From Carposina sasakii (taxonomy: Eukaryota > Arthropoda > Insecta > Lepidoptera > Carposinidae), in contig CP053161.1 of assembly GCA_014607495.2 (NCBI GenBank), positions 4,597,115 through 4,661,114 on the forward strand: a stretch of 64,000 nucleotides of DNA. Direction: 5' to 3'. A program made the translations under genes and the position numbers. Position 1 is the stretch's first letter. Each line of letters opens with the position of its first letter. Below are positions 1-10,132 of this stretch, one piece after another. The notes under the pieces are model-generated. The model did no database searches and was not told the origin of the DNA. It saw only the letters and a program-made list of their open reading frames with translations.

Positions 1-309
1 GTAACGTCTTTATTGCAAATCGATTCAAAATAAAAAAGCAGACGCCAACAAAAAATCTCGGCGTCAAAGAAAAGTGTTTTGTCCTGGTTTTGTCGATATA
101 GCTTTGTCTTCAGAAAGGGCGTTTCAGGATGATATTTGCTCTATACGGCCTTGGTATTGGTGAACTTACGTTATTGTAAATGTGAAGGTAACTGGTTTTG
201 AATCCTTTCATCCTAACCTAAAGATCTTTGTAAGGCTTGAGCCAGACTAGTACTTAAACTTTTAGAGCCCTAGGTTACTTTCCACAATATGGTCCTGTGA
301 TATTTCTCG
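1..309. other. no recognisable feature
   Basis: AT-rich DNA. I see no ORF, repeat terminus or RNA-like structure here. Confidence 0.5.
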
Positions 310-433
310 GTCACCAACCAGCCTGCCCAGCGTGGTGACTATGGGCAAAACCCCCTGTAGCTGTAGCGTTGTGGCGTGCCCTGGGAAGGCCTACGTCCAG
401 CAGTGGACGGCAATAAGCTGAAGAAGAAGAAGA
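310..433 (+). repeat. family J repeat: 3' end of a non-LTR retroelement
   Basis: The stretch begins GTCACCAACC, passes through GTGGCGTGCCCTGGGAAGG and a segment reading like the KAYVQQWT end of lepidopteran LINE proteins, and ends in an AAG trinucleotide run. The same sequence recurs at about 31550-31650. Such ends with a short tandem tail are typical 3' termini of 5'-truncated LINEs or of SINEs that borrow a LINE tail. Family assignment is by recall of the motif, not by search. Confidence 0.6.
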
Positions 434-582
434 TATTTCTTTACTTGGGTCGGAAATCACTTTGCTAGTTATCAGCAAAGGCATACAAATCTCCCATTTC
501 TATCAAAATTTTGCACACAGTTTGTTATACTTGTAAATATATAATAAATAATAATAATCAGCTAACTCTATAACAGTTTTTT

Positions 583-671
583 TTTTAATCGCTCCAGCCA
601 TTTTTACGTGAAAGAGTAACAAACATCCATCCATACTCACAAACTTTCGCGTTTATAATATTAGTAGGATT
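583..671 (-). mobile_element. Helitron-like fragment (group H2), 5' part
   Basis: Read on the minus strand it starts with the CTAATATTATAAA leader shared by small lepidopteran Helitrons and continues with a GTATGGATGGATG block and a GGCTGGAGCG motif. The same sequence is seen in the longer copy at 14335-14542. The 3' half is missing. Confidence 0.55.
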
Positions 672-2100
672 TTTGTCAAAAAGCTCCAGTGTAGATACAC
701 GTATGATGTCGATAATGGACGACATTACAGTAAGCCTATCTTCATCAGTGGACTTCTTTTGGCTGAAGTGATGGGGGTATGAGAGGAGACAACTATACAT
801 GTCTAGATGAAATTGGCTATTAGGTATTAAAACCGGCGGCGTTGTACATCATATTTTCTTATAACGAATAGAGATGACATTGCTTGATGCACATGTTTTT
901 TACTGTCCCATGGCACTACATGAGCGTTGGCCGAATTGAAACATGTACCTATGTATAAAGGTACATAATACATTTTAATATATAAGGTACCTAACCCAAC
1001 CCTCTTGCTAGGTTAACGACAACAGTAATAGTATATTTAACAGCGAAACAGTATAATGACAGCGTTCATTACAGTCGCAAGTATGCAAACTATTATAACA
1101 GTGAATAACAAACTATTAGGACAGTGAAAAATACTTCAAAAGCTCAACGTCCATTTCTAAAGCCGGTAGCTTGAATTACGTTAATTTTATATGCAACATA
1201 ATCCTTCAGAAACACTGAGCTAGTTTAAGAGCTGTACACGATTCAAACCATTTGTTTTATACGAGATGAATTTATTTTTATGTTGACGACTTTACTTGCT
1301 TAATGGTAAGTGAGCTTTTACTCCTGGATATACTCGTATGTACCTACATATTTTTGTGTTTTATATTCGATAAATTTATAAAGTTAGGTTCATTTTCTAG
1401 CCCAGTAATGTCTAGTTAGTAAGCATAATTTAAAGTAAAGTCTAGTTAGAACGCGTATTTTAAGTAAACAAATAATCTCATTTTTCGAAGTAGTCAGTCA
1501 TAGATAGATAATAATAGATATAATAGATAATAATAGAATATTCTTTAAAGAGACAGAAAAATCTTTACACCGTGAAATGTTCCATACAGTACGGCTAACA
1601 GGGTAGCATCGATGCTACAGAGCACATTCTCTTCCATTGAACCTGAATTACAGAATTTCTGGGCCCATAACCTTATAAAAGATATATTGAGTAGCTTGAC
1701 AATTATTAAAGAATTTTTTATTCAGTCAAAGATACCCAAATACATACCTAAAAACCTATTTCAATACCAATTTACAGTTAACGTAGTTTTTATTTTAAAA
1801 TAAAATATAAAACATTTAGGTATGTACAAAAAACCTCAGTGGCACTCTTCTGAATCCGAGTTGTAAGTCCAATTTGTGCCAAATTCCCGTGTAGCGCCCC
1901 AAGGTAATGCGATACTAAAATAACTGGGCAAGGAAACATTCGCACTTTTATGGAACTATATTGACTGTTGCTTTAGTAACATTATAACATCTTTACTCTT
2001 ATTGCTTTATTTTAGCAAGCAAATACAGCTTCATCATTTTATAAGTAGGTAGCTTAAAAGATTAAGATTTTACAACTGGCAATACTTTGTCAATAAGATT
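672..2100. other. unannotated AT-rich DNA
   Basis: I see only low-complexity runs, notably GATA/ATAATAGATA around 1498-1548. The short ORF at 1612-1803 has no recognisable motif. Confidence 0.4.
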
Positions 2101-2317
2101 CATCATCATCATCATTTTCAGCCATTTTCAGTCCACTGCTGAACATAGGCCTCCTCTAATAACCTCCACTGATCTGCGACGCTGCCTACGGGTTCATGGT
2201 CTCTAATAGTCTCCACTCTATAAACCTTCGGCTCCATCGGCCATTGGATCTTCAAGCTATGTACCCAGCACACTGTCACTATAGCTTGCTGAATCGTAAG
2301 GCTATGTCAGTGACTGG
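2101..2317 (-). pseudogene. LINE reverse-transcriptase C-terminal remnant
   Basis: On the minus strand the reading VTDIALRFSKL, then a degenerate AGYIA and NGRWSRR, is a decayed version of the C-terminal end common in lepidopteran non-LTR retrotransposons (expected form around VTDIA..AKLKWQWAGHIAR..DGRW). At least four in-frame stops (TAG, TGA) break it. It ends in a GGCCTATGTTCAGCAGTGGAC segment, the coding equivalent of the AYVQQW ending, and an ATGATGATGATGA tail at 2101-2114. It is a dead, 5'-truncated LINE copy. The insertion side at about 2318 abuts a family A fragment, so the LINE probably landed in or beside it. Confidence 0.65.
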
Positions 2318-2366
2318 TCTATCGCCAGAGAGAATGCCGAAGTTCCTTAATCTACTCTTACGACTT
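2318..2366 (+). repeat. family A fragment
   Basis: The segment ATCGCC..GAGAGAATGCC followed by a degenerate form of TTCCTTAGTCGACTCTTACG matches the core of family A seen intact at 17461-17665. Confidence 0.55.
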
Positions 2367-3022
2367 AATCTTAGCTAATACGAGTAGTATCTACAATCAA
2401 TAAATAGAAGAACCTTACAGATAAGTCTCCACAGATCAATCAAACTTCTTCCAATCGCCACACAGCGAGCGCCTACCAACGTTTTTAATATCGATACAGC
2501 CAAGTACCCCCAGCCCCAGATGGCTAGGATTAGGCCGCTCCCGGCAAATTAATATGCCCCTAATAAATTGTGCTGTTATATAGGAATTATGAAGGTATAA
2601 ATTATGTGGCACGGTTATTGTTTTCAAGGTGAAATACTGTCTCGGGAGCGATAAAGCTGTAATATTTCCTCGGCTATTTTTAGCAGTAGGTATCTCCGCG
2701 GAGATTTCTGTCGGAGAAAAATTAAAAAACGACTTGTTAAGGGCCTCGCATACTTTCCGAGTTTCTCGAAATATTTTCGTTGAATACTTCGGAGGCGCTT
2801 TTAAAGATAGAGACGTGAAACTTGTTAAGGTATAAAAAGCTGTGCTTGAATTAAGAGGTTTTATGTGAGGGCTGGAGATTTACGGTCGTAGTGTTGAAGA
2901 AGGATTTGGAATAATGGATGTTTTTACTAAAGGTAGAGAAGTTTTAGATTTTGTTACAGCTTTATTTGTAGGAATGGAATAATTAGGATGGCCTTTAGAT
3001 ATTATTTCTTTATCAATAATAG
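2367..3022. other. unannotated DNA
   Basis: Nothing recognisable. The small ORF at 2629-2835 lacks any family motif. Confidence 0.4.
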
Positions 3023-3127
3023 GAAAGGAGACGTTGGTGTGATAAGCTGGACATCTACTCGGAGGTGAAAGCAGAGTGGAAAAGGGAGCGGGACGTATTT
3101 TTCCAGCAGTGGGACTCGTCGAGGTAA
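3023..3127 (+). pseudogene. possible LINE C-terminal end
   Basis: An open stretch of 34 codons, containing RRRWCDKLDIY, AEWKRERD and FFQQWDSSR, ends at a TAA. The spacing of W, D and the terminal QQWD resembles the last residues of several non-LTR retrotransposon polyproteins (…FAQQWD). There is no start codon and the upstream sequence is degenerate. A host terminal exon is an alternative that sequence alone cannot exclude. Confidence 0.4.
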
Positions 3128-3880
3128 ATAATCAATGATAAGGTGATCGCAAAACTTTTTTAAATGTGTCTATTTTTTAAGCGTCTTTCTATTTTAGAGT
3201 GATAATATTATTTATGTGAAAGCTGAAAACAATAATGTGACATCATTCAAAAGTGAAATCATAGAAAAAAAAAACAAACAAAAACATTCAGCCGAACTAA
3301 ACATAACATCTAATACAGAAATAAAGAAAGATGGCGAAGCAAGAAAGTAACAATCGCCACTGAAAAAACTTGCAGCATCTCTAATTAATAGTTATAGTCA
3401 AGTAGCAGTAAAACGGTCCACTCCAGACGGGAGCCATAACGAGGAGTGTCTATAAATAAACAACTTTTATTGTCCGATTACAAGGATCGTAAAAAATTCA
3501 ATTTCCCAAGGTCTGGGAGCATTCGGCAATCTCATAACCGGACTGGTTTATTGACGGACATCAATCTCATTATTAGTTCCTTGATTAGTTAGAGTAAGTT
3601 GGCATTGTCTTATGCTTTCATTTTCTTCCTTATCGTGTCCTGCTCGCTTGCTGGCTTCTATTGGTGACAATCGTCAACCGTTTTGCTCATATGCCGAGAT
3701 TACTTTTAAGGTTGAGATTGTACTTTTTGAACCCAGAATTAGTATTTAAATTACAATTTCCCGTTGCCACAACTATTTATTCAGGAAGTTTAACTTCTGA
3801 ATAAATAGTGTGTACCAAATATACAATACATATTATAGTAAGAGCTGATTTTACCATTGGTGAGATAGCCTATCTGAGAG
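3128..3880. other. unannotated DNA
   Basis: An A-rich run lies at 3268-3290. Nothing else is recognised. Confidence 0.4.
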
Positions 3881-4048
3881 CTTAGTATGAGTTTTCACTT
3901 CGAACTCATTCGCGGTAGCGTAAACTAATCGACCAACCACATTGTGCCGTTGTTCTCACTTTTATTACACACGTCACCACGCCGTAATGTGATTGGTTGG
4001 CTAATTTACGTTAACGCGATCGAGTTCGAAGTGAAAACTCACACTAAG
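3881..4048. mobile_element. family C MITE, copy 1
   Basis: The ends are inverted repeats: GTRTGAGTTTTCACTTCGAA at the left matches the reverse complement of the right end, and TA dinucleotides flank them, as expected for a Tc1/mariner-type target duplication. The interior has two matching halves (ACCAATCACATTR). The length is about 168 bp with no coding capacity. Other copies lie at 35211-35605 (split) and 44807-44938. Confidence 0.65.
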
Positions 4049-5332
4049 CCCTCTGAAGGATAAAGTCAATGCTGTTTCTATCTTAATCAAGTTTTGAAGA
4101 AAGATAGCATCAAATTCCTTCAACCAATGGAAAAATCGACCCTAAACGAAACTAATTTGAATGTTTTCTAGTAATGAATTTTTAAAAAATACACCTTAAT
4201 ACAAATCTTAAATCAAACAAATTCGGGTTTGAATCTAAAATTATTTCAATACAAACTGGTACATGTACCGACGTAACAAATTCCGCGACATTTGGCAAAC
4301 GCATGTATGAAATATTTGGAATGCAACGCGCCGACACAAACAGAGTAGCTAATATATAGATTTATACACTACTGAATTATCGCATCTAAAAGTCGTAAAC
4401 GAAGTAATTTGGGATTATATAGTCTATTTATACAGAGTAAATTCTAATTCTGTAGGACAAGCACGAAATTTTTGACGGTGAATAACGTAATGAGGGCGCC
4501 ACGAGTTATCGAGCCGCCAGAGGCGCTAGTGTATCGTGAGGTTTTCGAAATGTTAAAATAACAATGTTTTGTGAATTCTTTGAGATAATGTTCTTCCTTA
4601 GTCGACTATTGCGACGTACGGAAAAACAAGCAGCAGTTATTTACGAATAAGTAAATCTCCTAATTTCTTTGTCTTCATCATACAACATACTCATTAAATA
4701 TTTTTTACAAAAATCCAAACGTCGCCGTGGCAGTTTTAAAACCTTAAAAGGTATCTTCTCCCTTCACAAGTACCCTATCTTTCAAGTGCAAGCTAAAAAC
4801 GTCTGTACAAGTCGTATCAACGTCGCGGGCGTCAATTTGCCGGCTTTGTGCCGCTGCATTCAGCTCTGAACAGCCTGTCAGCCATCTTGGCATATTAGGC
4901 TTGTGCCGACTTGTTACTTTAATTAATCAGAGAATTTCTAGGTTCTATTAGACAATCTGCTTATACAGGATCAAAAAGGGTATGTTTAACGAAAAGCTTT
5001 GAAATTTGCGCACTACGAATATAAAGATCCTATCCACAAAATTTTAACATTACGGAGTTGTTAAATAATTTCTCCATGCTACTCGTATCTGAATAAACCA
5101 TGGAAGGAATAAATATATTACATTTTCTATAGTCGTTCCCAAAGTTGTATAACCTAGTTAAGGGGACCAGATAAAAAAGGCGCTAAGGAGCCCACAAAAA
5201 ATTGAAAGACTAATATGTTACAGAGTTTGTTAAGGTGAAAAAGTAATAGGGGACGCTACAAAATAACTGATTTTCAAAGTGAGGTTACACGAAATAAGTT
5301 TGAGAAGTGCGTACATGATAACAAATGTGTTG
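4049..5332. other. unannotated DNA
   Basis: This contains a short CpG-bearing patch at 4494-4535. The ORF at 4669-4869 has no recognisable domain. Confidence 0.4.
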
Positions 5333-5523
5333 CTAAGCGCAAATCTCGAGAACAGCTGCTCCGATTTCGCTAATTCTTTTTTCCTATATTCCTTGAAGTA
5401 CGAAGATAGTTTTTACGGAGAGAAAATTTAAAAAAATTGCCTGAATAAGTCTAAACACTTTTCTAAAGCGGCCGCCCAGGTGAAAGGGCATTACACACGT
5501 GCAAAGCCGAGGCGAATGCCTAG
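5333..5523 (+). mobile_element. Helitron-like 3' end
   Basis: A CAAATCTCGAGAACAGCTGC block followed by TCCGATTTCG resembles the conserved interior of small lepidopteran Helitrons, and the segment ends GCAAAGCCGAGGCG…GCCTAG, matching the GC-rich hairpin plus CTAG terminus of Helitrons. The 5' end is not clear, so the limits are approximate. Confidence 0.45.
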
Positions 5524-5886
5524 TTTATTATAAAATAGTTCTCATAAGTTATGTATTGACATCGGAATAGTAAAATACATAGATTTTAATATTCCGATGA
5601 CTCACGGCGCAGTGACAGGTGATGCAGACGACAGCTTACCGTAATAGCTGAATAGTATAATTATAGTTTTAGAAAGTAAAGTTAACAGTGCATATAATTA
5701 CACTTTAGAGACTCAATCTAGGTAAGATAATAATGGGTCACTAGACCCACACGATGCACATAATTGCAGGGTATCAAATTTGACGAATTATTAATAAAGG
5801 CTTCATGCTGCCACCATGGAGTAGACTATTTACTAAAATGGCAACACAGCAATATAGAAAATCTCTTATATAGGTATATAGTCCTG
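5524..5886. other. unannotated DNA
   Basis: Nothing recognised. Confidence 0.4.
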
Positions 5887-6291
5887 CACCCGTATGATGA
5901 ATTTGGTGAGAGCGAGATGTCTCACTTTTAAACGTCAAATCCACAGAGCTAAGTAATAACTAGACAAGGCAAGTATTACTACTTGGTGTGTAAAAAGGGA
6001 TTGCAAATTTAATTTCGTGTAGATTAATTTAGTTTTTAGATTTATATAATGTAGTTAGTGTTTGTAATAACGTAATATTTTATATTTTGTGTATTGTTGT
6101 CAATAAAAAAACAACTTCTATCAGCCCTAATTCACTCAATCCTGGCTCGAGAACGAGTGTCTATTCTAATTCTTAAGTCTATTTTTTACATGCAAAGTAC
6201 ATACACTTAGTTTATCTAGTTATAAATAGCTCTGTGAATTTGACGTTTAAAAGTGAGACATCTCGCTGTCACCAAATTCATCATACGGGTG
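5887..6291. mobile_element. family D MITE, copy 1, with 3-bp target duplication
   Basis: The terminal inverted repeats are about 64 bp long and almost perfect: CACCCGTATGATGAATTTGG at the left and its complement at the right. The element is flanked on both sides by CTG (5884-5886 and 6292-6294). It is 405 bp without an ORF. The second copy (42972-43554) is flanked by CAG. A 3-bp duplication with a CAC terminus suggests a CACTA/EnSpm-type mobiliser, but no transposase is present to prove this. Confidence 0.8.
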
Positions 6292-6309
6292 CTGAAAAAT
6301 ATTTGTTAT

Positions 6310-6485
6310 TCGCGTCTACGTGCATTTCTGCAAAAAAATATGCAATCTGATAACTCAACTTTGGACCATAATACCTTGGAAAGACATTTCCGTTAAGTAC
6401 CTATGCTTCCATGGGGAATAATGTTTGTGACGATGAGGAGAATGCGCAGTATTCGGAAACGTTGACGACCAAATACGAGTAACAC
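6310..6485 (-). mobile_element. family B MITE fragment, copy 1
   Basis: Minus-strand match to the B family interior: the CGCGTCTACGTGCATTT block, the TTTGGACC block and the GTTGACGACCAAA end are recognisable but decayed. The terminal CAGG is missing. Confidence 0.55.
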
Positions 6486-6564
6486 CCAGTGTATCTACTA
6501 TTACAGATACCTCATCTCATACAATCAAACGAGTCCAATTTTACGCGAAATAAATAGCTCGAAT

Positions 6565-6745
6565 CCATTTTGCGTTCCCAAAATGGGTTAGCCAGAACTC
6601 CAGGATCACGAACGAGATCCTTCAACCACGTTTAGCATAGGCACATGTAAATTATCAGTGACAAGTTGCTAGCTCATCTTCTGGGAGAACTAAGATCCCC
6701 TAAGATCCTTACGATATTCACGGAAATAGATGCAGCATAGGAAAG
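6565..6745 (+). repeat. family A repeat, copy 1
   Basis: Starts near GCGTTCCCAAAATGGGTTAG, contains the hallmark CAGTGACAAGTTGCTAGC and the GATGCAGC end. It is degenerate relative to copies at 17461 and 53958. Confidence 0.6.
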
Positions 6746-7161
6746 TTAGCTTCCTCTATATACCAAAATAATTAAGACAAAACAAACCCAAAACTGGCTT
6801 ATAAGACCTAATAACAAATATACATATACAAATATTTCCCCACACTTCGGGACCCAAGCATTCACTCACGTCAGTTACACTTCGTCTCAGTTATAAAGTT
6901 GACCAACATGAGCGCTAGTATCTTCGTAATTCAAACACAGGTTCATATATTTCAATTAGTTCCATAAAATTCTGTATGACTTCGATATTGATACAGGCGC
7001 TACTAAGCGAGTTTCGAGTCCGTGTAGGCAACTTAAGGGTACAATTAGGAGTTGTCTCTACAGAAACTATGGAATTACACACCCCTATTAGCACCCCTCT
7101 GTATAAATTTGGAAGACGATGTAACTTTGTTAGCAAGTATAATGTGGATACATAGTTATGT
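6746..7161. other. unannotated DNA
   Basis: Nothing recognised. Confidence 0.4.
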
Positions 7162-8021
7162 ATGTATATGTCGTGGCCATATCGTAGAATTGATCATTTC
7201 ATGAAATGGTCGAGCATTTCATGAAATGGTCGCATTTCATGAAAAGTTCAACTGTCTATTGGCCACATCATGATATGGTTTGGGCAGATCGATGATTAAA
7301 AATCGTTTCTCGATATGGGCAACTAAACGCCCGATCATTTCATGAAGTGGTCAAGATTATTGATCATATCGTAAAATAGTTACATGAATCACCGGTAGAG
7401 GCGCTGCGCGCGTTTTATTTATGTGTGAAGATGGCGGATTTTTCTTTTTAGGTTATAAAACAAATTTAAGAGAGTAGGGTGACTATGCGGAAGAAGTTCA
7501 CGGATGGTGTGTTAATTGTATAATGTATATTAGACTTAATGGTGGTTTATAATAATATTGTTAAACAAAAACCTTAGATTACGATAGGTTAGGTTAGGTT
7601 AGGTTAGGTTAGACTATGACAAATGACGCACGAGCCGAGCGAGCGGAGCGAGCGTGCCCAGGCAGCGTCCGGCGATGTGCCAGATGCGAATCGCTTTTGT
7701 AAAGTCTTTTATGTTTTTAAATATTATATTGTGAAAATATCACATAAATAATAGCAAAAAAAATCATACCATCATACCTTATGGTATACTTATATATGGT
7801 GTACGGTATATATTATTTATATAAGCTCTTACCACATTCGGATTTTATGGACACCCTGTTAATACGATTTGGCCAAACGTGGATGACAAAATCGTGAAAT
7901 GTAGACGATTTAACGATCTGGTCAAATTGAATTGGCCACTTCATGAAATGCGACCACTTCATGAAATGCTCGACCATTTCATGAAATGATCAATTTAACA
8001 ATATGGCCACGACATATACAT
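7162..8021. mobile_element. 860-bp inverted-repeat element with TTTCATGAAA palindrome clusters
   Basis: The ends are perfect inverted repeats over about 21 bp (core TATGTCGTGGCCATAT at 7167-7182, complement at 8001-8016) and the similarity continues inward for roughly 80 bp. Each arm contains a cluster of the self-complementary motif TTTCATGAAA or one-mismatch forms: 7197, 7217, 7235 and 7337 on the left; about 7939, 7957 and 7977 on the right. The centre is unrelated, with a GC-rich patch at 7399-7412, a TTAGG run and a self-complementary block around 7628-7656. There is no transposase ORF. It is most simply a non-autonomous DNA transposon with subterminal binding motifs; the superfamily is unknown and no convincing target duplication is visible. 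Confidence 0.65.
7585..7612 (+). repeat. short TTAGG (telomere-type) run
   Basis: About five tandem copies of TAGGT, the insect telomeric pentanucleotide in another phase. Its place inside a mobile element makes it an interstitial run, not a telomere. Confidence 0.8.
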
Positions 8022-8039
8022 TACTATGTTATAGATACA

Positions 8040-8245
8040 TACACATAATGCGGAGAGGAGATGATAGCCTTGAAAAATTGGTCATTTTTGGCAATACCGA
8101 AGGAAAGAGATCGCGGGGCCGGTCACCAACACGATGGTCTGACCAAGTGAAGGGGGTCTCATCCCTACCTAGATTCTACGCGGTGGTGAAGGCTGCTTCT
8201 GACCGGAATTGATGGAAAAGTGATCACGATCCTTAGTAATGAGGG
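8040..8245 (+). pseudogene. LINE C-terminal remnant (RRGDDSLEKL type)
   Basis: The plus-strand reading contains HIMRRGDDSLEKLVIFGN, then GKRSRGRSPTRWSDQVK and YAVVKAASDRN, the conserved C-terminal block of a widespread insect non-LTR retrotransposon polyprotein. A TGA replaces the codon after DRN and the remainder is frame-shifted, so it is non-functional. The 5' part is missing, as usual for LINE copies. A family E retroposon follows directly. Confidence 0.75.
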
Positions 8246-8261
8246 ACCGCCTAGACAGAGA

Positions 8262-9131
8262 TACATACATAGGTACATATAATCACGCCTGTATCCCTTA
8301 CGGGGTAGGCAGAGCACCAAGGGCCGATAGAACCACATGGTGCCACTTCTGACCAATTTTGAGGGTATAGTTGAGATTAGGGCTTCCAATCCCGCAATAC
8401 CGGAATCAACCGAAGTATTGCGGGATCCCGCGCCATTTTCCAATCCCGCGTGATGCGGGATTAGGGGCGCGGGATTTGCGGGATTAAAAAAAGGGTGCAT
8501 GCGACCTCTCGCGAGCGAGATCGCTCGGTGACCCGAATTTTTTTTTCATCGAACCCGTAATACGTGTGGGGTATGGATAAGTCTTCAAAAATGATATTGA
8601 TGTTACTAATTTTTTTCTTAACTGAATTTGCGCGAGAGACACTTCCAAACTAAAATGGTAAAATGTGTCCCCACCCTGTAACTTCTAAAATAAGAGAATG
8701 ATTAATCTAAAAAAATATACGCTCTACGAAAATTGGTTTTAACGAGATCTAGTAAGTAGTTTTTTTATACTTTATTAATTTACCTTTCATACTGAACCCT
8801 TCATGGGCGAGTCCGACTCACCTGTTTTTGTTATAAATAAACCTATTGTTATTTGATTGATCTCATATTTATAGTAATATGAACGTAAATAAATGTGGGT
8901 TGATTAATTCATTGTTTTATTTGCCTTATATAACTGAATATTATTAATATGCGGGATCCCGCAAATACTGAGATCCCGCGGGATTGAAAAATCGTAGTCC
9001 CGTAAATACCGAGATTGAATTCAGGCTGCGGGATTGGAAGCCCTAGTTGAGATGTACGAGTTCGGTTAGTAGTGACAGGTGGTCAGCCCATCGCCTACAA
9101 AACACCAAGACCCCCTTGTCCCTCTAGTGAG
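8262..9131 (-). repeat. family E retroposon, copy 1, split by a hAT element
   Basis: Both halves match the uninterrupted copy at 23459-23647: AATCACGCC..ATCCCTTACGG, CCAAGGGCCGATAGAACC and CCACTTCTGACCAATTTTG on the left, GTTCGGTTAGTAGTGACAGG on the right. The interruption is the element at 8378-9045 plus an 8-bp duplication. Family E copies share one end with a TATG/CATA run but differ at the other, as expected for 5'-truncated retroposons in minus orientation. Confidence 0.75.
8378..9045. mobile_element. hAT-type non-autonomous transposon, 668 bp
   Basis: The ends are TAGGGCTTCCAATCCCGC and its inverted counterpart GCGGGATTGGAAGCCCTA. A perfect 8-bp duplication GTTGAGAT flanks it (8370-8377, 9046-9053). 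TIRs starting TAGGG and an 8-bp duplication are diagnostic of the hAT superfamily. GCGGGAT motifs are repeated subterminally at both ends. No transposase ORF is present. The uninterrupted family E copy at 23.5 kb shows the empty site. Confidence 0.9.
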
Positions 9132-9217
9132 TTGTACAGTATGCCCGGGAAGAATAGCAGTATGTGAAGAAGGGTTAAAACCTATCCACATTTTTTTAAA
9201 TAAGTTTGTGTAATCGG

Positions 9218-9385
9218 CCCCCTGATTACGTAATTTGCAATAGTAAAGCCGAAGCAAAGCAATAGCGAAAATTGTACAATATTCGCCTTGAAATGTCAAA
9301 GATCCTTTGAAACTCATTTTACGTAACACGAATTTACAAGCAATCAGCGATTTTTGTACAATTTTCTAGTTAGGTAATAAGGGGG
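9218..9385. mobile_element. family F MITE, copy 1
   Basis: The inverted ends CCCCCTGATTAC and GTAATAAGGGGG are flanked by CGG on both sides (9215-9217, 9386-9388). Copy 2 at 19099-19275 has AGG flanks. The interior contains GCAATAGCGAAAATTGTACA facing its complement. It has no coding capacity. Confidence 0.7.
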
Positions 9386-9737
9386 CGGACAGTTATTCAG
9401 GGACAAAGCATTTCAATGATTTTGTCGAAGGCTCATTGTACAATTTACTATATTTACGGAATGCCTAGCCATTTTGTATTATATTAGCTTTTTACATATC
9501 TATACATACTGTTACGACCGGGGAGGTTACCCATTGGCTCACTAGTTGTCGCTAGTAGCAGAATAGAACGCAATATCGTTTACTAGCATGTTCTGTTGTA
9601 GTCTCGGCGTGTTTAGTTTATTCGTCGTTGAATGAACGCCCGAGAACGTTCCAGGTTTGCCCGGATAACACACACGGGGTTTTTGTAGATGGTCGCTCGG
9701 GTATATTCCCGAATGTTCGGGACCGAACGTCGAGCCG

Positions 9738-9745
9738 TATAAATA
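9738..9745 (+). promoter_or_regulatory. TATA box of the 5' LTR
   Basis: TATAAATA within a short palindrome (GCCGTATAAATACGGC). About 30 bp downstream lies TCAGTCTTAGTTCAGTC, a plausible initiator (TCAGT). The same box is at 11508-11515 in the 3' LTR. Confidence 0.75.
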
Positions 9746-9804
9746 CGGCGGATCTCGGCCGACGGAGTCAGTCTTAGTTCAGTCTTGTTATAAGATTGAG
9801 AAGC

Positions 9805-9955
9805 TAAACAAGCGATAAAGGAAGAGAAACAAGCGATAAAGGAAGAGAAACAAGCGATAAAGGAAGAGAAACAAGCGATAAAGGAAGAGAAACAAGCGAT
9901 AAAGGAAGAGAAACAAGCGATAAAGGAAGAGAAACAAGCGATAAATGGTGATAGT
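9805..9955 (+). repeat. 21-bp tandem array, seven copies
   Basis: The unit AAACAAGCGATAAAGGAAGAG is repeated seven times, the last one diverging after GCGATAAA. The equivalent place in the 3' LTR has only two copies, so the array changed in number after integration or the LTRs come from different templates. Confidence 0.95.
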
Positions 9956-10103
9956 GAAGGAAGTGATAGTTTAGTGCTGTGTTTAGAGTTATATAGTGAT
10001 TAGTGTTGTAATTTGTGACCTGCTCCACCTAATAAAGAGTTCTAACACCTACGCCTACCTTTTAATCGGCAGCTCCGAACACCCGTACCCAGAACGTAAC
10101 AAT

Positions 10104-10117
10104 TGGTGTCAGAAGTG
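10104..10117 (+). promoter_or_regulatory. primer-binding site (tRNA-Leu type)
   Basis: TGGTGTCAGAAGTG starts two bases after the LTR end. It is complementary to the 3' end of a leucine tRNA ending CACTTCTGACACCA, which I recall from eukaryotic tRNA-Leu sequences. Confidence 0.75.
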
Positions 10118-10132
10118 AGGATTTGGAGTAGA

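Larger units (their letters stand above)
9510..10101 (+). repeat. 5' LTR (592 bp)
   Basis: TG…CA termini. It carries a TATA box at 9738-9745, seven copies of a 21-bp unit, and an AATAAA polyadenylation signal at 10031-10036. The order promoter, then polyadenylation signal is that of an LTR with U3, R and U5. Confidence 0.9.

Noticed and set aside
7585..7612. telomere
   Set aside because: Only about five TTAGG units, inside a mobile element and surrounded by ordinary sequence.
8165..8500. 111-codon minus-strand ORF
   Set aside because: It is formed by family E, part of a LINE remnant and the end of a hAT element read together; it has no meaning as a gene.
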